NCBI RefSeq assembly: GCF_000384315.1
Contig: NZ_ARVW01000001.1
Coordinates: forward strand, 3,720,157 to 3,784,156
Length of the DNA stretch: 64,000 bases
Reading direction: 5' to 3'
Source: Amycolatopsis nigrescens CSC17Ta-90
GTDB taxonomy: Bacteria > Actinomycetota > Actinomycetes > Mycobacteriales > Pseudonocardiaceae
Of this stretch, positions 51,602-60,803 are shown piece by piece (the first letter of the stretch is position 1; every line of letters starts with the position of its first letter). The notes beneath the pieces are model-generated. The model had not been told where the DNA came from, made no database searches, and saw nothing but the letters and a program-made list of their open reading frames with translations. The position numbers were made by a program, and so were the translations under genes.

Positions 51602-52717
51602 TCAGTGGGCGCGGAGGGCTTCTAGGGCGGTGTCGGGCTGGTCGGCGAAGAAGCCGTCCACGCCCGCGTCCAGGAACGCCTTCTCCTCGGCGAAGACGTC
51701 GCCCCACGCGGCCGGGCCGCCGGCCGAGCGCAGGTTCGTCGGCAGGAAGTTGTTCTCGTTGCGGAAGGTGTAGGGCACCACCTCGAGCCGGGCCGCGTGC
51801 GCGTCACGGACCAGTGCGGACGGCTTGGTCAGGTTGCCGGCCGCATCACGCGGGATGATCTGGTTCTTCTCCGGGCCAAGGTAGTCCGCGTAGGTCGCGA
51901 TTTCGCGCAGGCCGGCCGGGGTCACCAGGTCGGCGTAGGTACGCGGGTCGCCCTTGGCCACGAAATCCGCGGGCGCGCCGGACGCCTCGGTCAGCTGCAC
52001 CAGCGGCACCCGGACCACCTCGTTCAGCTCCTTGAGGTTGCTCACCTCGAAGGACTGGATGATCACCGGGGCACCGCGCCGGTTCAGCCCGTTGCGGTTG
52101 AGGATCTCCACCAGCTTCGGCTCGGTCGGGTTCTTGATCGAGGCGAAGTAGGTGGAGTGCTTGACCTCCGGGTAGGTGCCGAGGGTGCGGTGCAGCTCGC
52201 GGCCGAGCCGCTTGGTCAGGTCCAGCACCTCCTGGTAGGTGGCGATCTGCCAGCGGCCGTTGTAGATCGTGTTGTTCGGCCTCAGCTCCGGGATCCGCTC
52301 GACCGCGCGCAGCGTCTTGAGCTCGGCCAGGGTGAAGTCCTCGGTGAACCAACCGGTGATCGGCTTACCGTCGATCGTCTTCGTGGCCTTGCGGCCGGCG
52401 AACTCCGGGTGCTTGGCCACGTCCGTGGTGCCGGTGATGTCGTTCTCGTGCCGCGCCACCAGCTGGCCGTCCTTGGTCGGCACCAGGTCCACGTCCACCC
52501 AGTCCACGCCCTGGCGGTAGGCCAGCTCGTAGGAGGCCAGCGTGTGCTCGGGCCGATAGCCGGGCGCGCCCCGGTGTCCGACGATCACCGGGCCATCGTG
52601 CCCGCGGCCCGCGGCGACCGCATCATCACCCGCGCTGGCCGGTCCGGTGCCGAGACCGACCACGCCGAGCACGGCCAGTCCGGACAGGGCGAGCACGCCG
52701 AGTCGTTTCCGCATCAT
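51602..52717 (-). CDS. Secreted glycerophosphodiester phosphodiesterase
   Basis: 371 residues. Signal peptide of about 30 residues (LGVLALSGLAVLGVVGLGTGPASA). GDPD TIM barrel: IVGHRGAPGYRPEHTLASY (His/Arg and Glu), VDLVPTKDGQLVARHEND (Asp, His), and YADYLGPEKNQIIPRD further on. It splits glycerophosphodiesters to alcohol and glycerol-3-phosphate, releasing phosphate/glycerol outside the cell. Similar to GlpQ-type secreted enzymes. Confidence 0.93.
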   Translation of the reverse strand: MMRKRLGVLALSGLAVLGVVGLGTGPASAGDDAVAAGRGHDGPVIVGHRGAPGYRPEHTLASYELAYRQGVDWVDVDLVPTKDGQLVARHENDITGTTDVAKHPEFAGRKATKTIDGKPITGWFTEDFTLAELKTLRAVERIPELRPNNTIYNGRWQIATYQEVLDLTKRLGRELHRTLGTYPEVKHSTYFASIKNPTEPKLVEILNRNGLNRRGAPVIIQSFEVSNLKELNEVVRVPLVQLTEASGAPADFVAKGDPRTYADLVTPAGLREIATYADYLGPEKNQIIPRDAAGNLTKPSALVRDAHAARLEVVPYTFRNENNFLPTNLRSAGGPAAWGDVFAEEKAFLDAGVDGFFADQPDTALEALRAH

Positions 52718-52886
52718 CTTCCGACCTCATCTCGAAAATCCGGTAACCGCAAGCGCCGCAACACTGACCTTCTCGCACGTCCGCTCGGCCAATCCTGGGA
52801 GACATACGGGTAAACGCCTCGTAGATCAACCCTTTGCCTGTGACTGGCGACACCGTAACGTGCGATCAGCGCGAACCGGAGGATCG

Positions 52887-54914
52887 ATGATCAAATCGGC
52901 TGAACAGGGTGCTGCCGAGCCCGGCCCGGCGGAGGAGGAACGGCGGGCAGCCGAGATCGCCGCCGAGCACGACGAGGAACGCCCGGCGCGACGGCTGTCC
53001 CGGCGCCCGGACCTGCTCGTCTACCTGGTCGCGCTGGCCGCCGCGCTGCTGGTGCTCAAGCAGGTGTTCTTCCCGTTCAGCAAGGGCAACCAGTTCTACC
53101 TGGTGATCTTCCTCGGCTGCACGCTGCCGCTGGTCTTCCTCTGCTACCGGCCGCGCGGGCGCAAGTCGCCGGACGGCCGCGACGACCCCGGCTGGCTGGA
53201 CTGGGCGCTTTCCGCGGTGTCGCTCGTGGTCGGCCTGTACCCGGTGCTGCCGCCCGGCTACGACGCGTTCCTGGACCGACAGGGCGTTCTGTCCAGTGTG
53301 GACATCGTGGCCGGTGCGTTACTGCTCGTGCTGATCCTGGAGGCCACCCGGCGCACCACCGGCCTGGTGCTGCCGATCGTCTGCGTGGCCTTCCTCGCCT
53401 ACGCCTACTACGGCGGGTTCCTGCCGCAGGACTGGGGCATCGCGCACGCCGGGGTGGACTTCAGCCAGATCATCAACGCGCTCTACAACGACGCCAGCGG
53501 GTTCTACGGCACTCCGCTGGACGTGGCGGCCAGCTACATCGTGCTGTTCACCATCTACGGCGCGGTGCTGAACGCCTCCGGCGCGGGCCGCTTCTTCGTC
53601 GACATCTCCTTCGCCGCCTTCAAGCGCTCGCGCACCGCGCCGGGACGCACCACGGTGCTGTCCGGCTTCCTGCTCGGCACGGTGTCCGGCTCCGGCACCG
53701 CGACCACGGTCAGTCTCGGCTCGATCACCTGGCCGATCCTGCGCCGCGCGGGCTACCCGAAGGAGAACGCGGGCGGCCTGCTCGCCGCGTCCGGGATCGG
53801 CGCGATCCTGTCCCCGCCGACCCTCGGCGCGGCCGCGTTCATCATCGCCGAGTACCTGCAGACCTCGTACCTGACCGTGTTGATCTGGGCCATCGTGCCG
53901 ACCCTGCTGTACTACCTCGGCATCGTGTTCGCGGTGGAGGCCGACGCCCGCCGGTTCGGTGCGAAATCGGTGGACCCGAGCACCCAAAACGCGTGGAAAC
54001 TGTTGCTGCGCGGCGGTTATCACTTCCTGTCGCTGATCATCATCGTGGTCTTCCTGGCGCTGGACATCCCGCCGTTCGCGGCCGTGGTCTACGCGACCGC
54101 GACCGCGGCGCTGTTCGCGCTGATCTCGCGGCTGGTGCGGCGCGAATCGGTGCTGGAGTGGGCCAAGGAGATGGTCGGCGCGCTGTCCACCGGGGTGCGC
54201 GGGGCGCTGCCGGTGGTCGCGGTCTGCGCCGCCGCCGGCATCATCACCTCGACCATCACCAAGACCGGCCTCGGTCAGGAGTTGGCCAGCGCGCTGGTGG
54301 AGGCGGCCCGCGCGATCAGCGACAACGGCACCGTGGTGCTGGTGCTGACCGTGTTCTTCAGCGCGATCGCGGTCGGCGTGCTCGGGTTGGCGGTACCGGT
54401 GACCGCGTCCTTCATCATCGCCTGGGTGGTGATCGGCCCGGCGCTGGCCGGGCTCGGCGTCGCGGACGCGGAACGCGCGATGTTCATCTTCTACTACGCG
54501 GTGCTTTCCGAGGTCACCCCGCCGACCGCGCTGGCCGCGGTGGCGGCGGCCGCGATCACCGGCGGTTCGGTGCTCAAGACCATGTGGCAGTGCTGGAAGT
54601 ACACCCTGCCCGCGTTCCTGGTGCCGATCGCCTTCGTGCTCACCGACAACGGTTCCGCGTTGCTGCTGCAGAAGCCGCTGACCACGGTGCTCTGGGTGGT
54701 GGCGGTGTCCGTGCTCGCGGTGGCCGCGCTGGGCGTGGTGACCGGCGGCTACCTGTTCGGCGAGGTGCGCCGCGAAGTGCGCGTGCTGCTGGTGCCGGCC
54801 GCGTTGTGCCTGCTCTACCTGGAGCCGGTGCCGGTCATGGTCGGCCTCGGCTGCTGCCTGGTCGCGGTGGCGCTGCACCTGATTTTCCGGTCCAGACAAC
54901 TGCTCGAAACCTAA
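52887..54914 (+). CDS. TRAP transporter fused permease (4TM-12TM)
   Basis: 675 residues from ATG 52887 (GGAGGATC site). N-terminal hydrophilic acidic stretch of about 45 residues, then about 16 helices. The small DctQ-like and large DctM-like parts are fused; conserved large-subunit motifs include GRTTVLSGFLLGTVSGSGTATTVS and GGLLAASGIGAILSPPTLGAA, plus EVTPPTALAAVAAAAITGG. Paired with a TAXI binding protein 10 bp downstream, typical of TAXI-TRAP importers for 2-oxo acids or amino acids, driven by Na+/H+. Confidence 0.93.
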   Translation: MIKSAEQGAAEPGPAEEERRAAEIAAEHDEERPARRLSRRPDLLVYLVALAAALLVLKQVFFPFSKGNQFYLVIFLGCTLPLVFLCYRPRGRKSPDGRDDPGWLDWALSAVSLVVGLYPVLPPGYDAFLDRQGVLSSVDIVAGALLLVLILEATRRTTGLVLPIVCVAFLAYAYYGGFLPQDWGIAHAGVDFSQIINALYNDASGFYGTPLDVAASYIVLFTIYGAVLNASGAGRFFVDISFAAFKRSRTAPGRTTVLSGFLLGTVSGSGTATTVSLGSITWPILRRAGYPKENAGGLLAASGIGAILSPPTLGAAAFIIAEYLQTSYLTVLIWAIVPTLLYYLGIVFAVEADARRFGAKSVDPSTQNAWKLLLRGGYHFLSLIIIVVFLALDIPPFAAVVYATATAALFALISRLVRRESVLEWAKEMVGALSTGVRGALPVVAVCAAAGIITSTITKTGLGQELASALVEAARAISDNGTVVLVLTVFFSAIAVGVLGLAVPVTASFIIAWVVIGPALAGLGVADAERAMFIFYYAVLSEVTPPTALAAVAAAAITGGSVLKTMWQCWKYTLPAFLVPIAFVLTDNGSALLLQKPLTTVLWVVAVSVLAVAALGVVTGGYLFGEVRREVRVLLVPAALCLLYLEPVPVMVGLGCCLVAVALHLIFRSRQLLET

Positions 54915-54924
54915 GGAGACGGCG

Positions 54925-55911
54925 ATGCGCGTCAAGCACTGGCTGGTGCTGGCAGCCATGAGTACCTCGGTCGCCATGGTGGCGGCCGGCTGCGGCGGGA
55001 AGCAGACCCAGGACCCCGCGGCGGGCGGCCAGGTCAGCTGCGAAGCCTCGGACGGCCGGATCACCATCGCCACCGGCAACAGCGGCGGCGTTTACTACGT
55101 GCTCGGCGGCGGCCTGGCCCAGGTGGTCAGCAACAACTCCAAGCTGAAGGCGACCGCGGCCGAGACCGGCGCGTCGGTGCAGAACGTGCAGCAGCTGGTG
55201 GCCGGGGACTACGACGTGGCCTTCTCGCTCGCGGACACCGCGGCGGACGCGGTGGCCGGCAAGGGCGCCTTCGACGGCAAGCCGCAGCAGGTGCAGGCGC
55301 TGGCCAGGATCTACCCGAACTCCACCCAGGTGCTGGTGCGCGCGGACGCGGGCATCAACAGCGTCGCCGACCTGCGCGGCAAGCGGCTGTCCACCGGCTC
55401 GCCGAAGTCCGGTACCGAAGTGATCGCGAACCGGCTGCTGCAAGCTGCCGGTCTGAACCCGGAGACCGACGTGCAGGCGCAGCGGCTCGACCTGGCGAAG
55501 ACCGCGGACGGCATGAAGGCCGGCACCATCGACGGCCTGGTCTGGTCCGGCGGGCTGCCCACCGCGCAGATCACCGATCTGACCACGTCCCTCAAGGCGC
55601 AGGTGAAGTTCCTCGACATCACCCCGCAGCTGGACGCGTTGAAGCAGATCAACCCGGTGTACGACCGGGGCGTCATCCCGGCCGCCACCTACGGCCAGCC
55701 CGCCGACGTGCCGACCATCGTGGTGCCGAACGTGTTGCTGGTGCGCGAGGACTTCCCGGCGAACAACGCCTGCGCGCTGACCAAGCTGATCTTCGACCGC
55801 AAGGCCGATCTGGAACAGGTGCACCCGTCGGCGAAGGAGATCAGCCGCGATATCGCCGCGCAGACCGGCCCGGTTCCGCTGCATCCCGGCTCCCGGCAAG
55901 CGCTCGGCTGA
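54925..55911 (+). CDS. TAXI-family TRAP solute-binding lipoprotein
   Basis: 328 residues, ATG with AAGGAGAC site. Lipoprotein signal ending VAAGCGG. TAXI-family sequence: [21 protein letters not shown] at the start of the mature domain (split in features), [30 protein letters not shown], and [24 protein letters not shown]. It presents the solute to the fused TRAP permease encoded 10 bp upstream. Ligand not assignable. Confidence 0.93.
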   Translation: MRVKHWLVLAAMSTSVAMVAAGCGGKQTQDPAAGGQVSCEASDGRITIATGNSGGVYYVLGGGLAQVVSNNSKLKATAAETGASVQNVQQLVAGDYDVAFSLADTAADAVAGKGAFDGKPQQVQALARIYPNSTQVLVRADAGINSVADLRGKRLSTGSPKSGTEVIANRLLQAAGLNPETDVQAQRLDLAKTADGMKAGTIDGLVWSGGLPTAQITDLTTSLKAQVKFLDITPQLDALKQINPVYDRGVIPAATYGQPADVPTIVVPNVLLVREDFPANNACALTKLIFDRKADLEQVHPSAKEISRDIAAQTGPVPLHPGSRQALG

Positions 55912-55934
55912 CTCGCACGGCTACCCTTTGCCCC

Positions 55935-57197
55935 GTGCGTGTCCTGGTTGTCGGGTCCGGTGCCCGCGAACATGCCCTTGTCCTCGCCGCGTCGCATGAC
56001 CCGGCGGTGACCGCGATCGCCTGTGCCCCCGGCAACGCCGGCACCGCCGCGCATGCCGAGCAGCTCGGCGTGCAGGCGGTGGATCCGGCCGCGGTGGCCG
56101 CGCTGGCCGTCGACTGGCAGGCCGACCTGGTGGTGATCGGGCCGGAAGTGCCGTTGGTCGCCGGGGTGGCGGACGCGGTGCGCAAGGCGGGCATCGCCTG
56201 TTTCGGCCCGTCCGCCGAGGCCGCCCGCATCGAGGGCTCCAAGGCTTTCGCCAAGGATGTGATGGCGGCCGCGAAGGTGCCGACGGCGCACAGCGAGATC
56301 GTCGACAACCCCGCACACCTCGACGCCGCGCTGGCCCGGTTCGGGCCGACCTGGGTGGTCAAGGACGACGGCCTCGCCGCTGGCAAGGGCGTGGTGGTCA
56401 CCCCCGACTACGACACCGCCCGCGCGCACGCGATGACCCTGCTCGACGGCGGCCACCCTGTCCTGCTGGAGTCCTTTTTGGACGGACCGGAGGCCTCGCT
56501 GTTCTGCCTGGTGGACGGCCGCACCGTGGTGCCCTTGCTGCCCGCGCAGGACTTCAAGCGGGTCGGCGACGGCGATGCCGGCCCGAACACCGGCGGCATG
56601 GGCGCGTATGCGCCGCTTCCGTGGGCTTCGCCGACGCTGGTCGACGAGCTCGTCCGCGACATCGTGCAGCCGGTGGTGGACGAACTCGCGGCCAGGGACG
56701 CGGCGTTCACCGGCCTGCTCTACGCCGGCCTCGCGCTGACCTCCGACGGCCCGCAGGTGATCGAGTTCAACTGCCGCTTCGGCGACCCGGAGACCCAGGT
56801 CGTGCTGGCCCTGCTGAACACCCCGCTGGCCGGGCTGCTGCACGCCACCGCCACCGGCAGGCTGGCCGAGCAGCCGCCGCTGGACTGGCACCCCGGCGCC
56901 GCGGTCACCGTGGTGATCGCCGCCGACGGCTACCCCGGTGTCCCACGAGCGGGTGACGTGATCACCGGTGGGGAGACCGAGGGCGTGCTGCACGCGGGCA
57001 CCCGCCGCCGCGAGGACGGCGCGGTCGTCTCGCACGGCGGCCGGGTGCTGTCCGTGGTCGGCATCGGCGATGACCTGGCCGCGGCCAGGGAACAGGCGTA
57101 CGCGCGGGTGGCCAAGGTGCACCTGCCCGGCTCGCACCACCGCACCGACATCGCGCTGCGTGCCGTCGAAGGCGCGATCGCGGTGCCGGTCCGGTAA
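55935..57197 (+). CDS. purD: Phosphoribosylamine-glycine ligase
   Basis: 420 residues, GTG start. N-terminal Rossmann-like domain [21 protein letters not shown]-grasp core with [14 protein letters not shown] and [19 protein letters not shown], metal-binding [31 protein letters not shown] near residue 270. Converts phosphoribosylamine + glycine + ATP to GAR in purine synthesis. TACCCT lies 7 nt before the GTG with no Shine-Dalgarno, a leaderless layout. Unlinked to purA in this window. Confidence 0.97.
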   Translation: MRVLVVGSGAREHALVLAASHDPAVTAIACAPGNAGTAAHAEQLGVQAVDPAAVAALAVDWQADLVVIGPEVPLVAGVADAVRKAGIACFGPSAEAARIEGSKAFAKDVMAAAKVPTAHSEIVDNPAHLDAALARFGPTWVVKDDGLAAGKGVVVTPDYDTARAHAMTLLDGGHPVLLESFLDGPEASLFCLVDGRTVVPLLPAQDFKRVGDGDAGPNTGGMGAYAPLPWASPTLVDELVRDIVQPVVDELAARDAAFTGLLYAGLALTSDGPQVIEFNCRFGDPETQVVLALLNTPLAGLLHATATGRLAEQPPLDWHPGAAVTVVIAADGYPGVPRAGDVITGGETEGVLHAGTRRREDGAVVSHGGRVLSVVGIGDDLAAAREQAYARVAKVHLPGSHHRTDIALRAVEGAIAVPVR

Positions 57198-57317
57198 AAG
57201 ATCCCGGGAACCGGACGGGCGGCTTCTTCGTCAAAACTCAGGCCGTCGTCACACGCACGTTGGTAGCCTTTCAGAGGAGACTGGTCGGTTACCGTCCGTA
57301 ACCCGGGGGTGTGCAAC

Positions 57318-57743
57318 ATGTCAGAGACCCGCCAGGCCGTCGAGGCCGGGCCCGTCGCGCACGAGCCGAGGTCGGTGCACGACCTCGCCAGGTCCGTGCC
57401 GGACGTGCCGGGGCTCAAGGACATCCAGGTCGACCCGGACGACGTGCTCAAGGTCGCCGGCATCATCCAGGCCCAAGCCGACGCGCTCTCCGAGAAGCTC
57501 GCCGACAGGCTGGGCGGCATGCGCATCCCGCCGCCCTCGGACGACGTGGTCTCCAAACATGCCGTTTCGGCCTGGAACGAGGTCGTCTGCACCGGCGAGG
57601 ACTCCTACGAGAAGCGCGTTCGCGACTACGTTTCCGGCCTGCGCAACCTGGCCGAGCAGCTGCGGAAATCGGCCGACGTCTACCAGCTCAGCGACGACGA
57701 GAAAGCGGCTACGTTCAAGGACAGGCATGTCTACGAGGCTTAG
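57318..57743 (+). CDS. ESX/WXG100-like helical protein
   Basis: 141 residues from ATG 57318 (GTG 57309 also possible). Helical, charged C-terminal part (SAWNEVVCTGEDSYEKRVRDYVSGLRNLAEQLRKSADVYQ region) with W-N-E near the middle; resembles the PE/ESX-partner proteins of Amycolatopsis. First gene of a tight ESX-type cluster; the end overlaps the DUF3558 lipoprotein start by 17 bp. Probably a secreted substrate partner or chaperone. Confidence 0.65.
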   Translation: MSETRQAVEAGPVAHEPRSVHDLARSVPDVPGLKDIQVDPDDVLKVAGIIQAQADALSEKLADRLGGMRIPPPSDDVVSKHAVSAWNEVVCTGEDSYEKRVRDYVSGLRNLAEQLRKSADVYQLSDDEKAATFKDRHVYEA

Positions 57744-58320
57744 GGCCGCCGCTCTCGGCGGACTCGCGGTGTTCGCCCTCGCCGGGTGCAGTTCACCGAC
57801 GCAGGGGGTGGCCGAGCCGTCGGCGCCGGCACCTTCGCCCGGTGGCCAGGCCGTGGATCTCCCGTCCCGGCCGAAGGAGATGCCGCTGGCCGGGATCGAC
57901 CCGTGCACGCTGTTCACCGAACAGCAGCTCGACGAGCTCAAGGTGAACAGCGAGCCGCGTTCGCGCGCCGGGCGTGAGGGCCAGACCTGCTCACTGGGAG
58001 TGAATCTCACCGAGCCGTACTACTCGTACAACGTCGAGGCCGTCACCACGGCGGACCTCCAGGACTGGCTCACCGGCGGGCACCACAACGCCAGCCTCAA
58101 CACCGAGCCGACCCAGGTCGGCGGCTTTCCGGCGTTGACCAGCCACGCCAAGGGCTCGTCGCCGAGCGACTGCGAGACCTTGGTCGGGGTGGCCCGCGGC
58201 CAGACGCTGCGGGCGCAGATGTATCCGGAAAGCCAGGGCGCTTTCGACCAGAAGCAGCTTTGCGACATGGCCAAACAGGTGGCGACCATGGCCGTCGAGA
58301 CCTTGCAGACCAGGAATTGA
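57727..58320 (+). CDS. DUF3558 lipoprotein
   Basis: 197 residues from ATG 57727. Lipobox ALAGCSS. DUF3558 hallmark: GIDPCTLFTEQQLDEL (the DPC-T-L motif), then Cys in GQTCSLGV, DCETLVGV and QLCDMAKQVATMAVETL. Surface lipoprotein family common in ESX clusters of Pseudonocardiaceae, function unknown. It resembles the ectodomain of the receptor kinase at 60804-62681. Confidence 0.88.
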   Translation: MSTRLRAAALGGLAVFALAGCSSPTQGVAEPSAPAPSPGGQAVDLPSRPKEMPLAGIDPCTLFTEQQLDELKVNSEPRSRAGREGQTCSLGVNLTEPYYSYNVEAVTTADLQDWLTGGHHNASLNTEPTQVGGFPALTSHAKGSSPSDCETLVGVARGQTLRAQMYPESQGAFDQKQLCDMAKQVATMAVETLQTRN

Positions 58321-58328
58321 GGGCGGGC

Positions 58329-60011
58329 ATGAACATTGCGGCTCTGGTGGAGAAGATCCGCGACCAGCGGTTCGAGGGCTACACCGGCAACATGCTCGCG
58401 GACGAGGTGGACAGGTTCCTGTCCGGGCCGGGCGCCGGCGGGATCGGCAACGCGGTGCACTCCCTGCAGGAGGTGGCGAAGTCCCTCGCCGAGACCGACC
58501 AGACCCTGCGCGAGGAGTTGGACAAGCTCGGCGTGGTCTGGCAGAGCAAGGCGGGCGGCCAGGCCGGTGCGGTGCTCACCGAGCAGGCCGGATTTTCCGC
58601 CGACGCGAACACCAAGGTCGGCAACTCGGCGAACCTGATCTTCGCCCAGGGCGACGCGTTCAGCCAGACCAAGAACAAGCTTCCGCGCGACACCTCCGCG
58701 TTGCGCAAGGACGCCGGGAACCAGGGCTTTTCGCTCGGTGACGTGCTGTTCAGCCTGCTCGGTTTCGAGACCGACCACGCCAAGGACGTGCGCGCCGCGC
58801 AGGAGGCCAAGACCCAGGTCGTCGAGGCGCTCAACGGCTACGCCAGGGAGAGCGGCGACAACCTGGCCGCGACCGAGTCGCTGGCCAGGCCGGAGGACCT
58901 GCAGCTGGTGTCCGGCGACCGGCCGTGGACCGGCGGTTCCGGTCCCGGTTTGGCGGTGCCGGACGTCACCGACGTCCAGCCCGGCACCTCGCCGGCACAG
59001 GCCCAGCCCGGCGTCGGCCCGGTCACCCCGATCGAGCCGGGACCGACCAGGTCCAGCGGCGCCGACGTGCATCCGCCTTCCGCCCCGCCGATCGGCGTGC
59101 CGACCAGGCACACCGGCGTGACGGGACCGGCTCCGCAGACCACCGCGCCCAGCTCCGCACCGAGCGCACCGGCCGCTTCCGGGCCGTCGATCGTGCCCGG
59201 CGGCGTGGTCGGCACCGGCCCGCGGCCACGGCCGGGCAGCTCCGAACCGGGCCGGCCGACCGGCCATGGCGTCCCGCCGGGCACCGGAACAGGGACCGGT
59301 ACCGGAACCGGAACGGGAACCGGTATCGGCACGCCGGTCGGCGGGTCCGGGTCGACCAACACCGGTGCCCCGGCTTCGCGTCCCGGTGTCGTCGGTGCCG
59401 GTCCCCTTGGCAAGGGTGTCGTTCCCGGCTTCCCCGGTGGTGCCGAGTCCGGCACCGCTCCCCGACCGGGTGGCGGCTCGGGCGCGATCGAAGGCGCGCC
59501 GGGCAAGGGCGCGGCCGGTGGCGGCGGTGACCCGGCACTGGGCAAGGGCCGCGTGATGGGCTCCGGACCGAACCTGACCGGTGGCGCGGTCACCAGTTCC
59601 GGGCCGGGCTTCACCGCGGTGCCGAGGGCAGGCATGGGCGCCGACCTCGGCGCCGGTGCCACCGCGCTGGGCGCGGCCGGCGCCGGCGGTGCGGTGAGCG
59701 GCGAGAAGGACAGGCAGGGACGCGGCTTCGGACGGGGTACCGCCGGTGGCGGCCGGCCGGCCCAGCAGCTCCCGATCGGCGACCTGCCGGAAGAGGAGGC
59801 CAGGGCGGCTCGCAGCTCCGAGAAGCTCAACCCGCGTTCCGGCAAGGGACAGGAAGGCTTCATGGAGCGAGCCGCACCGCAGCACGCCGATGGCGAGGAG
59901 GACGCCGAGCACGTGCGGCGCTACGGCATCGACGACCAGGACCTGTTCGCGGACCAGCGGATGGTGTCTCCCGACCTGATCGGCGAAGACAACGCCGGCG
60001 ACCCGCGCTAG
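58329..60011 (+). CDS. PPE/WXG-like ESX substrate with Gly/Pro-rich tail
   Basis: 560 residues from ATG 58329. Residues 1 to about 180 are a helical WXG/PPE-like domain (WQSKAGGQAG as the W-x-G turn). About residues 215-520 are low complexity, Pro/Gly/Thr-rich, including eight GT dipeptides coded by a GGAACC-type microrepeat (59283-59330). The C-terminal about 40 residues (YGIDDQDLFADQR) are conserved-looking. Likely exported by a type VII system; the EspG-like gene follows 16 bp downstream. Confidence 0.78.
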   Translation: MNIAALVEKIRDQRFEGYTGNMLADEVDRFLSGPGAGGIGNAVHSLQEVAKSLAETDQTLREELDKLGVVWQSKAGGQAGAVLTEQAGFSADANTKVGNSANLIFAQGDAFSQTKNKLPRDTSALRKDAGNQGFSLGDVLFSLLGFETDHAKDVRAAQEAKTQVVEALNGYARESGDNLAATESLARPEDLQLVSGDRPWTGGSGPGLAVPDVTDVQPGTSPAQAQPGVGPVTPIEPGPTRSSGADVHPPSAPPIGVPTRHTGVTGPAPQTTAPSSAPSAPAASGPSIVPGGVVGTGPRPRPGSSEPGRPTGHGVPPGTGTGTGTGTGTGTGIGTPVGGSGSTNTGAPASRPGVVGAGPLGKGVVPGFPGGAESGTAPRPGGGSGAIEGAPGKGAAGGGGDPALGKGRVMGSGPNLTGGAVTSSGPGFTAVPRAGMGADLGAGATALGAAGAGGAVSGEKDRQGRGFGRGTAGGGRPAQQLPIGDLPEEEARAARSSEKLNPRSGKGQEGFMERAAPQHADGEEDAEHVRRYGIDDQDLFADQRMVSPDLIGEDNAGDPR

Positions 60012-60027
60012 GGGGACGTCGCCACCG

Positions 60028-60801
60028 ATGGGTTCGCCGAACGGCAGCGTCGTGCTGTCCACACTGGAGTTCGACATGCTGTGGGAGGCCGAGCGGCTGC
60101 CCGCCCGGCATCCGGCGCTGGAGGTGGCCAGCCCCGGCGCCACTCACACCGAGCGCCGGGCGCTGGTCGAACAGGCGTGGGACTCGCTGCGCGCACGGGG
60201 ACTCGCGCGCGGCGGCAAGGCCTCCGGCGAGCTGATCGACATGCTCAACCTGTTCGTGCGCCCGAAGGTCGGCATCGATGTCTGGGTGTGGGCCGAGCGC
60301 GAGATCAAGGGCCTCGCGGTGAGCACCGGCAGCCAGGCGCTGCTCGGGGTGGTGGACGGCGACGAGGTCTGGCTGATCCCGGCCAGGGACGCCCTGCTGC
60401 CCGAGGCGGCGATTTCGGTGACCGGTGAGCTGCAGGCCGGGGTCGGCCGCTCGGTCAGCCTGCCGCACGACGTGCTGCGCGCCGCCGACGCGGACGCCCG
60501 CGGCGACGCGAAGGCACTGGTCACCGCGCTGGAGGACCGCCAGGTCCCGCTCGGGCAGGCCCAGGAATTGGCCGGCATGCTGGTCGGCATGGTCGCCCGC
60601 GGCCAGTTCGGCGTGGAGCGCCTCGGCCGGGACGGTCACCCCCGCCGCGCCGGCCGGGTGATCGCGTTCCACGACACCGATGCCGGCCGCTACCTCTTCC
60701 AGCTCGCCCGCAACAGCGACGGCCGCGACTGGAGCACCATCGCCCCCGCCGACAACCACCTGCTCGCCAAGCGCGTCTGGGAACTCCTCGACGAAGTCTG
60801 A
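60028..60801 (+). CDS. EspG-family ESX secretion chaperone
   Basis: 257 residues from ATG 60028. EspG-like: VVLSTLEFDMLWEAERLPARHPAL (N-terminal strand-helix), IDVWVWAERE, and LVGMVARGQFGVERL with FHDTDAGRYLFQLAR near the end. EspG proteins keep PE/PPE substrates soluble and hand them to the ESX secretion machinery. Follows the PPE-like gene directly and is tail-to-tail (2 bp) with the receptor kinase. Confidence 0.83.
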   Translation: MGSPNGSVVLSTLEFDMLWEAERLPARHPALEVASPGATHTERRALVEQAWDSLRARGLARGGKASGELIDMLNLFVRPKVGIDVWVWAEREIKGLAVSTGSQALLGVVDGDEVWLIPARDALLPEAAISVTGELQAGVGRSVSLPHDVLRAADADARGDAKALVTALEDRQVPLGQAQELAGMLVGMVARGQFGVERLGRDGHPRRAGRVIAFHDTDAGRYLFQLARNSDGRDWSTIAPADNHLLAKRVWELLDEV

Positions 60802-60803
60802 GT

